Assembly (NCBI GenBank): GCA_021442155.1 | Contig: CM038216.1 | Span: forward strand, 89,825,666 to 89,889,665 | Origin: Cymbidium sinense | Lineage: Eukaryota > Streptophyta > Magnoliopsida > Asparagales > Orchidaceae | Length of the DNA stretch: 64,000 bases | Direction: 5' to 3' | In this document: piece by piece, positions 20,720 to 33,449 of the stretch | Layout of the letters: every line of letters begins with the position of its first letter | Position numbering within the stretch: position 1 is the first letter of the stretch | Position numbers and translations under genes: made by a program | The notes under the pieces: generated by a model | What the model saw: the letters and a program-made list of their open reading frames with translations, nothing else | Databases searched by the model: none | What the model was told of the DNA's origin: nothing

Positions 20720-23640
20720 TCCTAAAAATCCAAAAACCTATAAACCTAAAAATGTAAAAACCTACAAACCTAAACCTAAACTAAATAAAACCTGAAAAAA
20801 ATAAATAAATAAACCTAAACCTAAATAAAAAAAAATAAAAAAAAATAAAATAAAAACCTAAACTAAAACCTAAACCTAAACCTAAACCAATAAATAAAAT
20901 AAAACAAAAAAATAGAAACTAAAATAAAATAAAATAAATAAAAACCTAAACTTAACTAAATAATAGAAGAAACCTAAATAAAATAAAAGCTAAATGTAAG
21001 ATAAAAATAAAATAAACATAAAATTAAACTAAATAAAAATTAAATAAAAACCTAAACCTAAAAATAAACCAAAAAATAAATCTAAAAATAAATAGAAAAT
21101 AAAACCTAAAATAAAACTAAAAAAACTAATCTAAAATAAAATAAAAAAATAAACAATAAACTTAAACTAAAATAAACTAAACTAAAATAAATAAAACCTA
21201 AAAAAAAATTAAACTAAAAAAAAATAAATAAAATAAAACTAAAATAAACCTAAACTAAAAAATTAAACCTGCAAATAAACCTAAAATAAAATCCTAACAC
21301 ATAAACCTAGAACAATAAAATAAAAACCTAAACATAAAATTAAAAAAGAAAACTTGAACCTACAAAATAAAATTAAAATAAAACTAAACTAAAAATAAAC
21401 ATAAACCTAAACCTAAACCAAAACCTAAAAAATAAACTGAAATAAAAACTGTAAACAAAAAAAAAAATAAATGAAAACTAAAATAAAATAAAATAAAATA
21501 AAATATAATGGAAAAAATAATAAAAAGATAATAAAAAAAAATAACTAAATGACCAAATGACCTAAACCCTGACCTAAAGAGGTCTAGGCCACAGCCCTAA
21601 GACCTGAGTCAACCTGGACACCCTGAGACCCAAGGCCTGAGCCCTGACCTGAGCCTAGGCCCTGGGCTGGGCCCTGAGGCTCAGACCTAGGCCCTAGATC
21701 TAGGCCTGGGCCACAGGCTAGGCTGGGCTCAGACCTGGGTTGGATGTGGGCTCACAGGCCCCCCAGGCCCAGATCCCAGGCAAGGCCTGGGCTATGAGCA
21801 TGCCCAGCTAACCAGGCCTGGGCCCTGGGCCACTGGGCCTGTGACCTGAAACTGTTGACCTGGGCCTGACCTGGGCTGACCTTGACCTGAGTCCCTGGGC
21901 CCCAGGCCCTGGGCCCTGACCTGACACTCAGGCCTGCCTGGGCCTGACTCTGAATCTTGGGCCCTAACTGACCCTAAGGAACCCAGGCCCTGAGGCTGGG
22001 CTTGACAGCCCAGGCCATTGCCCTAAACAGACCAGAGACCACTGAGGCCTGGGCAGCTAGCCCTGGGCTGAAGCACAGGCCTGGGCTTTGGGCACAGCTG
22101 AGCCAGGCTGAGATGCTACCTAGGCCATGACTACCAGACTGAAACCTCACAGAAACCCTAAGCCAAGAAAATAAAGATATATAAAAAAGGCTTAAATAAG
22201 ATAAAATAAATAAATAAAATAAAAGAAACTAAATAGGCCTAAAACCTAAATAAAAATAAATAAATAAAAAAATATAAACTAAAATAAAAGTAAAAATAAA
22301 CCTTGGCAACTAAAAATTTAAATAAACCTAAGAATAAAAAACCTCAATGAAATGAAAATTAAACATAAAATAAAAATAAAATAAACTAAAATAAACCTAA
22401 AATAAAATAAAATAAAAAACTAAATAAAAACTTAAACCTAAAATGAACATAAATCAAAATAAAACCTAAAAACTAGAAAAAAACAAAAAAAAAATAAAAT
22501 ATAATAAACATATAAATAAACCTAAAATAAAACTAAAAATAAAAACTAAAAATAAATAAAATTGAAATCTTAACTAAATAAAATATAAAAAATTAAAGAT
22601 AAACCTAAACCTAAATTAAAAAATATACATAAACCTAAAAAACTAAATAAAATCCTAAACCTAAACCTAAAAATAAAAAATAATACCTAAACCAAAAAAA
22701 AATTAATAAAAATAAAGCTCAACTAAAAAGCAAACCTAAACCTAAATCTAAGCCTAAAAAATAAAATAAAATAAAAAACCTAAACTAATATACATAAATC
22801 TAAAATAAATAAAATAAAAATAAACTAAATAAAAATAAAAATAAAAAAAAAAAATAAATAAACAAACTAAATAAAACTAAACATACAAGTTTACTAATTT
22901 AAAAAATAAACCAATCATAAACTTAAATCTAAACCCTAAACCCTAAACCCTAAAACTAGGCAGTGACCTAATCCAAGAAAGCATAAAACCTAAACATAAA
23001 CTAAAATAAACTAATCCTAAACCATAAACTAAATAAAATAAAATAAATTAAAAATAAGTCTAAACCTAAACTAAAAAATAAAACTTAAAAATAATTATAA
23101 AATAAAAAGCTAAAATAGAAACCTAAAAAAATAAATAAAAACCTAAACCTAAAAAAATAAAAATAAAACCTAAACCTAAAAATTAAATAAAATAAAACTC
23201 AATTAAAAAAATCCTAAAAAAAATAATCTAAAATTAAAAACCTAAACTAAAATGAATAAATCTAAAATAAATAAACAAAACTAAATAAAAATAAAAAAAA
23301 TAAACTAAAATAAAAATAAAAAGTAAAACAAACTAAAATAATTAAAAAAATAAACTAAATAAAATAAAAAAACTTAAACCTACTAGTTTACTTAATTTAA
23401 AAAACACCCATAAACCCTAAATCCTAAACCCTAAAAAACCCTAAACCCTAAACCCTAACCCTAAACCATAAACTTTAATCCCTAAACCCTAAAACCCTAA
23501 ACCCTAAACCTTAAACATATAACCTAGCCCTAAACCCTAAACGCCAAACCCTAAACCTAAACCTAAAGTAACTAAATGAATTAAAAAATAAACCTAAACC
23601 CTGAAACTTAAGAGATTTAAATCTAAACCTAAACCTTAAG
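20720..23640 (+). repeat. Degenerate telomere-like array with large GC-rich block
   Basis: C-poor repeats (20720-21550), a GC-rich block (21560-22160), then C-poor repeats with boundary motifs at 22880-22906 and 23377-23402. The second motif is followed at once by near-canonical CCCTAAA (23405-23560) and the GR-RBP leader. No genes seen. Confidence 0.9.
21560..22160 (+). repeat. GC-rich variant block (CCCTGGGCC type), largest on the right
   Basis: About 600 bases of GGCCCTGAGCC, CCTGGGCC, CCCTGACC and CAGGCCTGGGC words. Short AAACC or CCCTAA remnants are visible at both ends. No frame or known repeat family was recognised. Confidence 0.75.
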
Positions 23641-24129
23641 AAAGGGTAGAACCTTGAAGGCAAAAACATCACCGTCAACCAGGCTTAGTCGACATCTGAC
23701 AGTGAAGACAAAGGCGGAGGTGGAAGTTATCGTAATGGTGGTGGGCGACTTGGGGGTGTTGGTGGATCTGGAGGTGGTGGTTGGAGCAGTGGTGGTTATG
23801 GAGGTAGGAAGAGCGATGGAGAATACAACCATTCTTGTGGCGGAGGGAGAGATCGGGGATATGATGGTGGATCCTACTACTCGAGAGGCCGGGGTGGTTC
23901 TGACTGAAACTGGAGAAATTTAAGAATGTCTAATTCAATCTACTGCTTATGGAACTATGTCTTTACAATAGAGATAATTCTAGTTATTTAGGGTTTTTGA
24001 TTTTCTCTATGTGCGTTCATTTTTGATCTATGTCATCACTTGTGTCTTAGAAAACTTTGTGTGTTACTTGTTCATGAAATCAAAATGAAGAAATGTTGAA
24101 TCTTAATTTGTTCTCTATTAAAGAAAAGA
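23641..24129 (+). pseudogene. GR-RBP 3' fragment, copy 3, with full 3' UTR
   Basis: The reading frame after TTAAG is KG-stop-NLEGKNITVNQA, then a stop where GCTCAG has become GCTTAG, then a glycine-rich part (GGGGSYRNGGGRLGGVGG, SGGGGWSSGGYGG) and GGGRDRGYDGGSYYSRGRGG followed by SD-stop-NWRN. About 190 bases of 3' UTR follow, ending in TTGTTCTCTATTAAAG and then CCCTAAA repeats. Point mutations have hit several TGG, CAG and CAA codons. This is one of the better-preserved copies over the whole coding end. Confidence 0.88.
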
Positions 24130-24569
24130 CCAAAAACCCTAAACCTTAAACTATAACCTAAACCCTAAACCTAAAACCTAAGCCCTAAACCCTAACCCTA
24201 TAAAGCCTTACACCATATATCATAAACCCTATACCCAAAAACCTAAACTCCAAACCCTAAAGCCTAAACCCTAAACCCTAAACCTGAAACCCTAAACCCA
24301 AGAAAAAAAATAGAAACCCTAAACACTAAACCATAAACCTTAAACCCTATAACCCTATGATCCTAAAATCCAAATCCAAAACCATAAACCATAAACTCTT
24401 ACCTTACAACCTTAAACCCTAAAAAATCCTAAACCCTAAACCCTAAATAAACACTAAAAACTAAACCCTAAACCCTAAATGCTAATCCCTAAACCCTAAA
24501 CCCTAAACCCTAAACCCTATAACCCTAAACCCTAAACACTAAACTCTAAACCCTAAACCCGAAACCCTA
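24130..24569 (+). repeat. Near-canonical CCCTAAA tract before the LINE
   Basis: Dense CCCTAAA units, with uninterrupted runs around 24485-24560. This is among the most canonical telomere-type sequence in the window. It is interrupted by the 5'-truncated LINE at about 24570. Confidence 0.92.
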
Positions 24570-25790
24570 AAATAGGTTTTGTTAAAGGTAGTTCTATTTG
24601 TGATAATATTTTACTTGCCCAAGAATTAATTCAAGATCTTGATGCCAAGAATAGAGGGAGCAACATTATTTTTAAACTTGATATTACCAAAGCCTTTGAT
24701 AACATCTCTTGGGATTTCCTTTTCCATATTATGAATTAATTTAAGGTTCCTAAAAAAAAAGTTCTCATCAAAAATTGTATCAATAATGCCTGGTGTTTAA
24801 TTTTGTTTGATGGGGAAGCTTTGGGCTTCTTTCCCTCTTCTCATGGCTTAAGATAAGGGGATACCTTATCTCTAGTTTTATTTATTGTTGTTATTGAGTA
24901 CTTATCTAGGAGCATCAACAACCCATTCTTAAATAATCCTAATATGTACTATAAACTCTTCATGGTCTCCCTATTTCCCATCTAATTTTTGATGATGATT
25001 TCATTATTTTCTACAATGCTTCCATTCATCACATCAAGCATCTTAAGAATTTTTTAAATAAATTTGGTATTGAAAGTGGCATTTCGATCAATGATAACAA
25101 AAGCTATTTTATCATGCCCTCTAACATTTTAAATAATAAAATCAATCAAATCCTTTATATCATAAATTTTAAACATCAACACTTACCTCTTAAGTACTTG
25201 GATGCTCCGCTCTTTAATGGCCTAAAATGTTCCCAATCTCTTTGATGAGTTTATTCAAAACATTTCAAATAAAATATCTATTTGAGAATTCCATTTACTA
25301 TCCTTTGGTGGTAGGCTCACCATCCTTAAAAGCACTCTCAACTCTATGCATATTTATTTGATTCAAACCATTATTCCCACAAATGCTACTCTTATCAGAA
25401 TTGATCGTTTGCTTAATAAAGTTTTTTAGGGCTCTAATTCTATCAAAAGAATGCATTGGACCTCTTGGCATAAATGTTGTGGTTCTTAATATGAAGGTGC
25501 TCTTGGTTGTAAACCTATCCATGAAGCTATCACTACTTTCTCTCATAAACTCTGATGGAACTTTAGAAAGAATGATAGCCTTCGGGCTAATTTTATAATG
25601 AAAAAATATTATCAAGGTAAACACCCTCTTAACTGTACTCATAAAGTTGATGACTCTTTGTTTTGGAAAAGGCTTTGTTCCATTAAGTGGGTTGTTGAAT
25701 CATTAATTCCATGGAGTATCCAGTAGGGATCTTTTTTCTTTTGGCAAGAAAATTGGATTGGCAATGGTTTGATTGACACCTAATTATGTA
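24570..25790 (+). pseudogene. LINE reverse transcriptase relic
   Basis: The frame opens with GFVKGSSICDNILLAQELIQ and KLDITKAFDNISWDFLF, the fingers/palm motifs of LINE reverse transcriptases with the first catalytic Asp in KLD. GLR(Q)GD carries a stop in place of Gln (TAA at 24854-24856). The active-site box, usually (Y/F)ADD, is FDDD at 24988-24999, keeping both acidic residues. Several more stops and frame changes follow. FWQENWIGNG near 25738-25767 matches the conserved region before the zinc-binding-like domain of plant LINE ORF2. Non-functional. Confidence 0.88.
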
Positions 25791-26499
25791 CCCACTCAAC
25801 TACTGCTATCAAAGTTAATTCTTTTTAGCTTAATAACAATTTGAATGAAAATAAACTTGAGAACTATATTGCAACTTATCTTGTTGACAACTTTAAAAAT
25901 ATTCCCATTGCTTCTAGCAAACCAGATCAAATTCTTTATAAACTTTCTTAAAATGGTGATTTTGTTCTTAAAGAGGTTTTGAACTTTATTAGAGATAAAC
26001 AACAACGTTCTAATGTTTTTATTAAACTTTGGAACAATAGCATTCCCATTTCTTATTTAGTTTTAGCTTGGTGGATTTTGAATAACTATATTTATGTGGA
26101 CTCTTTGCTTTGAACTAAAGGGTTTTGTTTACCTCCAAAGTGCTATTGTTGCTTTCTTATTGAAAATGTAAATCATGACTTTGTTAATGGTGCTATTACT
26201 TTAAAATTATGGTTTTGGTATGATGATTTATTTAATACCAACTATTTTCATGGCTCTCTTTCTTTATAGCAACTTCTTGAAGACTATTTCAAAAACACTA
26301 TGAAAGGTCATATAAAGGTTTTAATTGCTATTACCCTTATCTGGTTCATCTAGATGGATAGAAATGATGCTAAATATCAATGTATTTCTATAAACCATAA
26401 AAGAATCCTAGCTAGAACTAAAGAAATAATTCATGCTCTTTTTAATGCCAATCTTACTAGTAACATTCATTTTAGAGGTTACAAATTTGTGGCTAAAAA

Positions 26500-26997
26500 T
26501 TGGGTATCATTCTACATGATCTTGACCCTCATAAAGGTGCTAGAATTATCCATTGGATCAAACCAAAAGACAGTGTGATTAAAGTTAATAATGACGGTTA
26601 TGTTACTTTCAATAAATATGGTTGTGGTGGTATCCTTAAGGATTCTAAAGGCAGTGTCATTTGTACTTTTGCCTACCCTCCCAAAGCTTGTTTTGTCCTC
26701 TTTACTGAGCTTATGGTTGTTAATAAAGCAATTGATATTTGTTTGAATAGAGGTTTCCTCAACATCTGGATTGAAGTCGATGTTCTCTTGCTTCTTGATT
26801 TCCTTAATTCTAATAGAAAGGGGAATGCTGAATTATTTTATCTTCTTAATCATAGCGAAGCTATGCTTTCTCAAGTTTCTTTTAAAATTTCCCACATCCT
26901 TCGTGAAGGTAATTCTTGTGCTGATTATTTAGCTTATTTGGGTGCCAACTTAATGGAGTTCACTTTATTTGACAACGAAACTTTGCTAAATTATTAA
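26500..26997 (+). pseudogene. LINE RNase H domain, open frame
   Basis: A 165-codon open frame holds a ribonuclease H-like domain of the plant LINE ORF2 type. It contains KVNNDGYVTFNKYGCGGIL (usual K-x-N-x-DG), FTELMVVNKAIDI with the conserved Glu, WIEVDVLLLLDFLN with the second Asp, and SHILREGNSCADYLA with the His and final Asp. All expected acidic residues are present although the RT upstream is broken. A continuous ORF2 would have begun far upstream, so the ATG at 26500 is only the first Met after a stop. Retention is probably chance in a young insertion. Confidence 0.85.
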
Positions 26998-28865
26998 GAG
27001 GTTTGGTTAATCTGGATAATATTGGATTGCCTTATCTCAGATTATAGTTTCTTTGATTGGTTTGAACCTTCTTTTTATGATCTTTTATTTTTATTTTGGC
27101 ATTATTAAACCCTCTTTGGGTTGTGGTCAACTTCTTATTTCCCTCTTTAGGGTTTTGTTTTTCAATTTTTGTTTTTTTTCTTGCTTGGTTTTTGCTCCCA
27201 GATGGTTTTTATTAGTGTAGCCTGGGGTGTTTTGGTTTTTTGGCTTGGTGGTTGGTAACTATCTAGCTCAGCTTTTATCAAAGTTTTCTCTTGGCTATTT
27301 CTTATTTCCTTCTTTTGGATTGCAACTTTGGCTGTTGTAAGAATTTTCTTTTGTATGAGTTTTGCCTCTTTTCTGGCCTCCCTACAAAACTATTATATCT
27401 GCTACTATGGTGGTGTACTATGTGGCTTGGTTGGCTACCTAAGATTGCTAGAAATTTTTACTATTTGGGTTAGTTGGATGGTTATTTTGGGTGGTTTATC
27501 TTTGGCTTGTTTTTGGCAGGGTAGAAGTGGTTCACCAACTATTATTTTCTCTGCTTTATTATTTGGGGGTTTGGTGGTTGTTAGGACTATTTCTAGTTGG
27601 ATTCTTTTGGTTATGGGTTGGACCTCCTCATGTAATACTGAGGCTTTGGGTTTGGGTATTGTTCTAAAATGGCGGGTTGATGGCTGCTGTAAGGATGTTA
27701 TTAAGCCTTGGCTGGTAGTTTTTTGTTTGTGTGCCTTTCTTGCATTTGTTTTTATTATTTGGCTTGTTATCTATCTTACTGGGCTCTCTATCTTTCTATC
27801 GTTGGCTACTTTTTCTGCCATTATGGATTGGTTTTTCTTTTGCCTTGATTGGGTTTGGAGACTTTTGTTTTTCTCTTACCATTCCGGGCTATTTTGGATG
27901 CTTTTGGCTTGATGACTATTATTGGTCTTGATACTGATGTTTTTGGGTTTGAAGACTTAGATCTTCTCTTATTGAGGTGGTTGGCTAGAAGGATTGGTTG
28001 GATGGATGTTTGGACTATTTGTTTTGGCTGGCTGGCCTGGTTGGAGGAGTGGCTATCTTGGCTATTTTTTTCTTCTCTTTTGGTGACTACTCTTGGAAAC
28101 TACTGGTTGTCTTTCTGTGATGGTTTTCTTCTGGATTCGTCTTGCTTGGTCTCATCTCTCTCTTGCTGATGACCCTCCTCTTCTTTGGGATGGCCTTGCT
28201 CTCCACCCTCTTCTTGTTAGGATTTTTCTATTTGGTGGCTGGAGGATCTAAGCACTTATGGTTTTCTTTTTTGCTCTTGTATATATCATTTTAGTGCTAT
28301 TACCCATATCATGATGGTTGCTCCTATTGAATTGATTATTCCCCTTTGGTGGTCAATCTCATGGTGCCCCTTCTATTTTGTTGCTATCCTTACGAGTTTC
28401 TTAACTACCTATCTTTTTAAGCTTGAATGTTGTGGTGGATTGGTGGTTGGCTGCTATATTTTCTATTTTGAGGATTGTAAAGGCTTGTTGGAGGACCGTC
28501 TTTGATTATATGTGACACGAGGTATGCTGGCAATGATGCCTTGATGTTTTCCACTCTTTCTTCTTTTGGCTGGTAGAGCTACATGTAATTGTAACCCATC
28601 TCCTGATGTATGGATGCTTACATATAGTGTTGCTCATAGAGATGATTGTATCTGAGCCTAAGCCTTTTCTTTACTTTACTCCTTTTATCTGCTCTTACTC
28701 TTTATGCTTAATTAATTGTACACATCCTTTAAAAGTATGTTCCAGATTTCTTTTATAGGCTGGAAGACTCTTTCAGGTGGATCCTGCTAGCATCAAAAGG
28801 ACTAGATGAAGTTGGCTGCTGGTTACATGGATTTTATTTTTTGTTGTTTTTCTCTTTAACCTAAC
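26998..28865 (+). other. T/G-rich 3' part of the LINE, or unrelated insert
   Basis: The sequence is rich in TTTTGG, TTGGCTTG and CTTTTG words and shows overlapping open frames on plus (for example 27328-27912 and 27849-28169) with Trp/Leu/Phe/Cys-heavy translations. That composition follows from T/G bias, and no domain is recognisable. It most simply represents a long LINE 3' UTR up to TTTTTTGTTGTTTTTCTC and the return of CCTAAA repeats. A separate unknown insertion cannot be excluded. Confidence 0.45.
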
Positions 28866-29259
28866 AAACCCAGAAAAACCTAAACCCTACCTAAACCCTA
28901 AAACCCTAAACCCTAAAACTAAGCTACCCTAAAACCTAAACCTAATGTCAAATCCTAAACTAAACCACAAACTAACCTTAAAACCTAGTGACCCCAAACC
29001 CTAAAACCTAAACTAAACATTAAACTAAACTAAACCTAAACCTAACACCCCAACTCTAAACTGACACACCCTAAACTAACCCTAAACTGAAAAAACTTGA
29101 AGCTAATCACTAAAACTTTTAAACCATAAACCACTCTTGAACCCAAAACCACAAACCTAAACACTAAACCCTAAACCCTCTCTAAATCTTAAAACCAAAC
29201 CCTAAACCCAAGACCCAAAACCTAAACCCAAAAAGAAACTAAAAACCTAAACTAAAACT

Positions 29260-29290
<31 letters not shown>

Positions 29291-29636
29291 AAAATAAATA
29301 AAAAATAAAATAAAATAAAACCTAAACTAAAACCTAAACCTAAAATAAAAATAAAATACTAAAATAAAACAAAACTAAAAAAAAATAAACCTAGAATATA
29401 AACGGATAAAATAAGATTAAAATAAAAACCAAACTAAATAAAATAAACCAAAGACTAAACTTGGATAATATAAAAAAACCTAAAATAAAATAAAATAAAC
29501 CTAAAATAAATTAAAATTAAAACTCAATAAAACCTAAATAAATAATCCTAAAAAATAAATAAAATAAAACCTAAACTAAACTAAGTAAAACCTAAACAAA
29601 AATAAAATAAACCTAAACTAAACTAAAATAAACTAA

Positions 29637-30000
29637 ACTTAAATAAATAAATCATAAAGCACGAAATAAAATATACTTAAACCCTAAACTAAATAAAATA
29701 AACTAAAAAAAACTAAACTAAACCTAAAATAAAAAACCAAAATCAAACCTAAAAAAAAATAAAATAAAACTAAACCTAAAAATAAAAAAATAAAACCTAA
29801 ACATAAAAATAAATTAAACATAAAACTAAACTAAAAAATAAACATAAACTTAAACCAAGACAAAAAAAATAAAGTAAAATAAAAAACCTAAACTAAAATA
29901 AATAAACTAAACTTAATAAAAATAAAAAATAAAATAAACTAAAATAAATAAAAAATTAACTAAATAAACCTAAACCTATAGGTTTATTTAATTTTAAAAA
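29637..30000 (+). repeat. Module B copy 1
   Basis: A ~400 bp stretch with a fixed order of recognisable words: CTTAAATAAATAAATCATAA, then ATATACTTAAACCCTAAACT, then ATAAACATAAACTTAAACC (near 29840), ending in the boundary motif CCTATAGGTTTATTTAATTT at 29971-30000. The same order recurs near 32695, 34720 and 37085. Confidence 0.7.
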
Positions 30001-30329
30001 AAAACAAAACCCTAAAACGATCCTAAACCCTAAATCCTAAAACTACACTAAAAATGAACTGAGCCATAAACCACTAACCTACTGAGCTAAACCTAAAAAA
30101 ATAAAAATAAAACTCAATAAAATAAATCTAAACATAAACCTAAACCTAAACCTACAAAATAATCTAAAATAAAAAACCTAAACTAAAATAAACTAAACTT
30201 AAATAAATAAATCATGGCGTCAACCTATAAATATATAGACTAAATAAAATATAAATACTAAAAAAACTAAAATATAAACCAAGACCAAGAAACCAAAAAC
30301 CTAAAATTAACAACCTGACAAACTAAACC

Positions 30330-31200
30330 CTGGGCCCTAGGCCAAAACCACTAAATCCTGGGCCCTAAACTCCACACTGGGCCAGCACCCACCACCCTAC
30401 CTGCCTAAACTAAATAAAAAGAAGACTCCACAAATCCCAGGCCTAAATCTGAAACCCTACACCTTAAACCCTAGATCTAAACCCTAAAAGCTAGCTTAAA
30501 CCTAAACTAAATAAAACCTAAAATAAAGATCAAAAATCTAAACCAAAATAAATAAAATAAAATAAAATAAAACTAAAACTTAAAACTTAAAAGAAAAACA
30601 CTAACTAGATAAGATAAATAAACCTACTAAACTATAAATTAAAACCTAAAATAAAACTAAAAAAAAATAAATAAAAGGCTTAATAAATATATAAAACTAA
30701 ATGGGACTTAGGCCTAAAATAAAAATAAGACCTAAGGTTAAATAAAATAAAACATACCTGAGCTTAAAGACCTAGACCTAATAAAATAAGATAAAACATA
30801 AAACCAGGCTAAAATAAAATAAACTAAGATTAATACCTACCTAAACTAATAATAAGCAGGCCTTAAATTGAAATGAGGCTAAAATTAAGGCTTCAGGCAC
30901 CTAAAAAATAAGATCTCTAATCTTAACCCTACCCTAAAAAAGAGACCTAAAACTAACCCTAACCTGGGTGACTGACCACTAAACCTGGGCCACTACTAAA
31001 CTCTAAAATACCCTACCTGAGCCACCCTAGGCTCTAAACCCTGACTCTAGGCCAAAATAACCCTGAGCTAAGGCTTTGGAAGGCTGGGCCTGAGCCCAGA
31101 CTTTGGGCCACCTGGGCTCTGACTCTGACCCACCTACAGGCCTACCACTACTCTATCTTACCCACCCTAAAACCCAAACCTTCCCAGGACCTAAAACTGA
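30330..31200 (+). repeat. Patchy GC-rich variant blocks
   Basis: CCTGGGCC, GGGCCAC and CTGAGCC words occur at about 30330-30470 and 30960-31200, with C-poor CCTAAA-type repeats between. No coding sequence was recognised. Confidence 0.6.
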
Positions 31201-31984
31201 GGCTACTAAATAAATAAGATAAAATAAATAAACCTAAATAAAATAAAAAACCTAACATAAACTAAAATAAAATAAAATAAACTAAAATAAAATCTTAACT
31301 AAACTAAAAAATAAAATAAGCCTAAGAATATAAAAACATGAGTAAAATAAAATAAACTAAAATAAAACCTTAACTAAACTAAAAAATAAAATAAACCTAG
31401 GAATATAAAAACCTGAATAAAATATAATCTAAACGAAAAATAAAAATAAAATAAACCTAAAATAAAGTAAAATTAAAACTAAATAAAAACCTAAACCTAA
31501 AAAAGTAATCCTAAAAATAAAATCAATAAAAAATCTAAACCAAAATAAAATAAAATAAAAACAAAAACTAAAACTTAAACTTAAACCTAAAAAGAAAAAA
31601 AACACCTAAACTAAAATAAAATAAATAAAAACCTAAACTAAACTATAAAATTAAAAACCTAAAAAAATAAAAACTAAACCTAAAATAAAAATAAAAAAAA
31701 CTTAAAATAAAATATAATAAAAACTAAATAGGAACTTAAACCTAAATAATAAACTTAAAAATAAAACCTAAAATTAAATAAAAAATAAAACCTATCCCCT
31801 AAACTTAAAAAGAACCTAAACCTAAAATAAAAATAAAATAAACATAAACCCAAACTAAAATAAAATAAACTAATGAATAAAGATATAAACCTAAAAAAAG
31901 TAAAGCAAACCTAAAATAAAGAAAGAAGGCACAAAATAAAGCTATTAAACTTAAAACATAAACCTAAAAAAATAAATAAAAAAT

Positions 31985-32290
31985 AATCTGATCTTGACTA
32001 TACTGGCCACCAGGCTAACCTGGGCCCAAACCCTGGGCCTAGACCCTGGGCCCTGGGCCACTAACTGACCCTGGGCTCTCTTGGGCCCTAAACCTGGGCT
32101 GCTGGGCCCTAAAACTAAAGCTGAAACTAGGCCTAAACCCCACTGAGCTGAGCTGAGCTTGAAAGCGACCCTACACCAGACTTTAAACTGGGCTACTTGA
32201 CCCTAAACTGGGCTGGGCCACTTCTACACCCACAGATCTTAAACCTAATAAACCCTCCCCAGGCCCATTGTAAACAAGGCAAGCACAAAC
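31985..32290 (+). repeat. GC-rich variant block
   Basis: CCTGGGCCCAAACCCTGGGC-like text shows CCCTAAA and CCCTGGG units side by side, which makes the AAA/GGG relation between the two vocabularies easy to see. Confidence 0.7.
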
Positions 32291-32693
32291 TAAAACTTAA
32301 AATAAATAAATAAATAAACCTAAACCTAAAATAAAATAAAAAAACCTAAAAATAAAACATAAAAATAAAATAAAATAAAACTAAAATAAAATAAAACTAA
32401 AAATAAAATAAACTGAATATAAAAAAACATGAATAAAATAAAATAAACTAAAATAAAACATTAACTAAACTAAAAACAAAAAAACACAGATAAAATATAA
32501 TCTGAAATAAAAAAATAAAGAAATAAAATAAAATAAAATAAAGTAAATTAAACTAAATAAAAAATAAAACTAAAAGTAATCCTAAAAAAATAAAAATAAA
32601 ACCAAACTAATAAATAAAAAAAAACTGAAAAAATAAAATAAAATAAAATAAACAAAATAAAATAAACCAAAACCTAAAGTAAAATAAACTAAA

Positions 32694-33107
32694 GTTAAAT
32701 AAATAAATCATAAACATAAACCTAAAATAAAATATACCTAAACACTAAACTAAATAAAATAAAATAAAATAAAAATAAACCTAAACCTAAATTAAAAAAT
32801 AAAACTTAAAAATCTACCTAAAATAAAAACCAAAAATATAAGCCTAAAAAAATAAAATTAAAACCTAAACCTAAACCTAAAAAAAAAATATAAAACCTAA
32901 ACCTGAAAAATAAATTAAACATAAAATTAAACAAAAAAATAAACATAAACTTAAACCGACACAAAAAAAAATAAAGTAAAATAAAAAACCTAAACTAAAA
33001 TAAATAAACTAAACTACATAAAAATAAAAAATAAAATAAACTAAAATAATTAAAAAACAAACTAAATGAACCTAAACCTATAGGTTTACTTAATTTAAAA
33101 AAAAAAA
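32694..33107 (+). repeat. Module B copy 2
   Basis: Same word order as copy 1. The marker TTAAACCGACACAAAAAA begins near 32951, and the boundary motif CCTATAGGTTTACTTAATTT ends the module at 33073-33107, followed by canonical CCCTAAA. The marker spacing from copy 1 is about 3.10 kb. Confidence 0.75.
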
Positions 33108-33449
33108 TCGTAAACCCTAAACCCTAAAATGAAAACCTAAATCCTAAACTATAAACCCTAAACCCTAAACACTAAAAAACCTAAACCTAAACTGCTGACC
33201 ACAAAACCTGGAGCTATAAATAAAATAAAAAATAAAACTTAACAAAATAAATCTAAACCTGAGCTAAACCTAAACAAATAAACTAATAGGCCTAAACTAA
33301 AATAAACTAAACTTAAATAAATAAATCATAAATGTAAACCTAAGATAAAATGTGCATAAACACTACTAAATAAAATAAAATAAAATAAACTAAAAATAAA
33401 GCTACTACTAAAGATAAACCTAAAAAAAGCGTTAGTAAACTAACCGGAC

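Larger units (their letters stand above)
24570..28865 (+). mobile_element. 5'-truncated LINE inserted in CCCTAAA repeats
   Basis: The element begins abruptly in the reverse transcriptase domain, continues through the connection/zinc-binding-like region and RNase H, and has a long T/G-rich 3' part. It is flanked on both sides by CCCTAAA-type repeats with its sense strand equal to the C-rich strand. ORF1 and the endonuclease are missing, as expected from 5' truncation during target-primed reverse transcription. A target-site duplication cannot be recognised because both flanks are repeats; the 3' junction reads CTTTAACCTAACAAACCCAG, then CCTAAACCC. Confidence 0.88.

Noticed and set aside
23654..23923. 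Conserved-looking Val/Glu/Met-rich frame recurring over the GR-RBP copies (also near 8144, 41478, 52900, 56794, 59853, 63563)
   Set aside because: It is the shifted frame of glycine codons (GGN read as GNG or NGG), open because such codons rarely make stops. The true frame gives a recognisable GR-RBP C-terminus.
24416..24569. A true chromosome end (functional telomere)
   Set aside because: Canonical runs are short, interrupted, and flanked on both sides by tens of kilobases of other DNA, so these are interstitial repeats.
25298..25642. 114-codon minus-strand frame across the LINE
   Set aside because: It is antisense to the LINE ORF2 relic, whose plus-strand motifs are recognisable before and after it.
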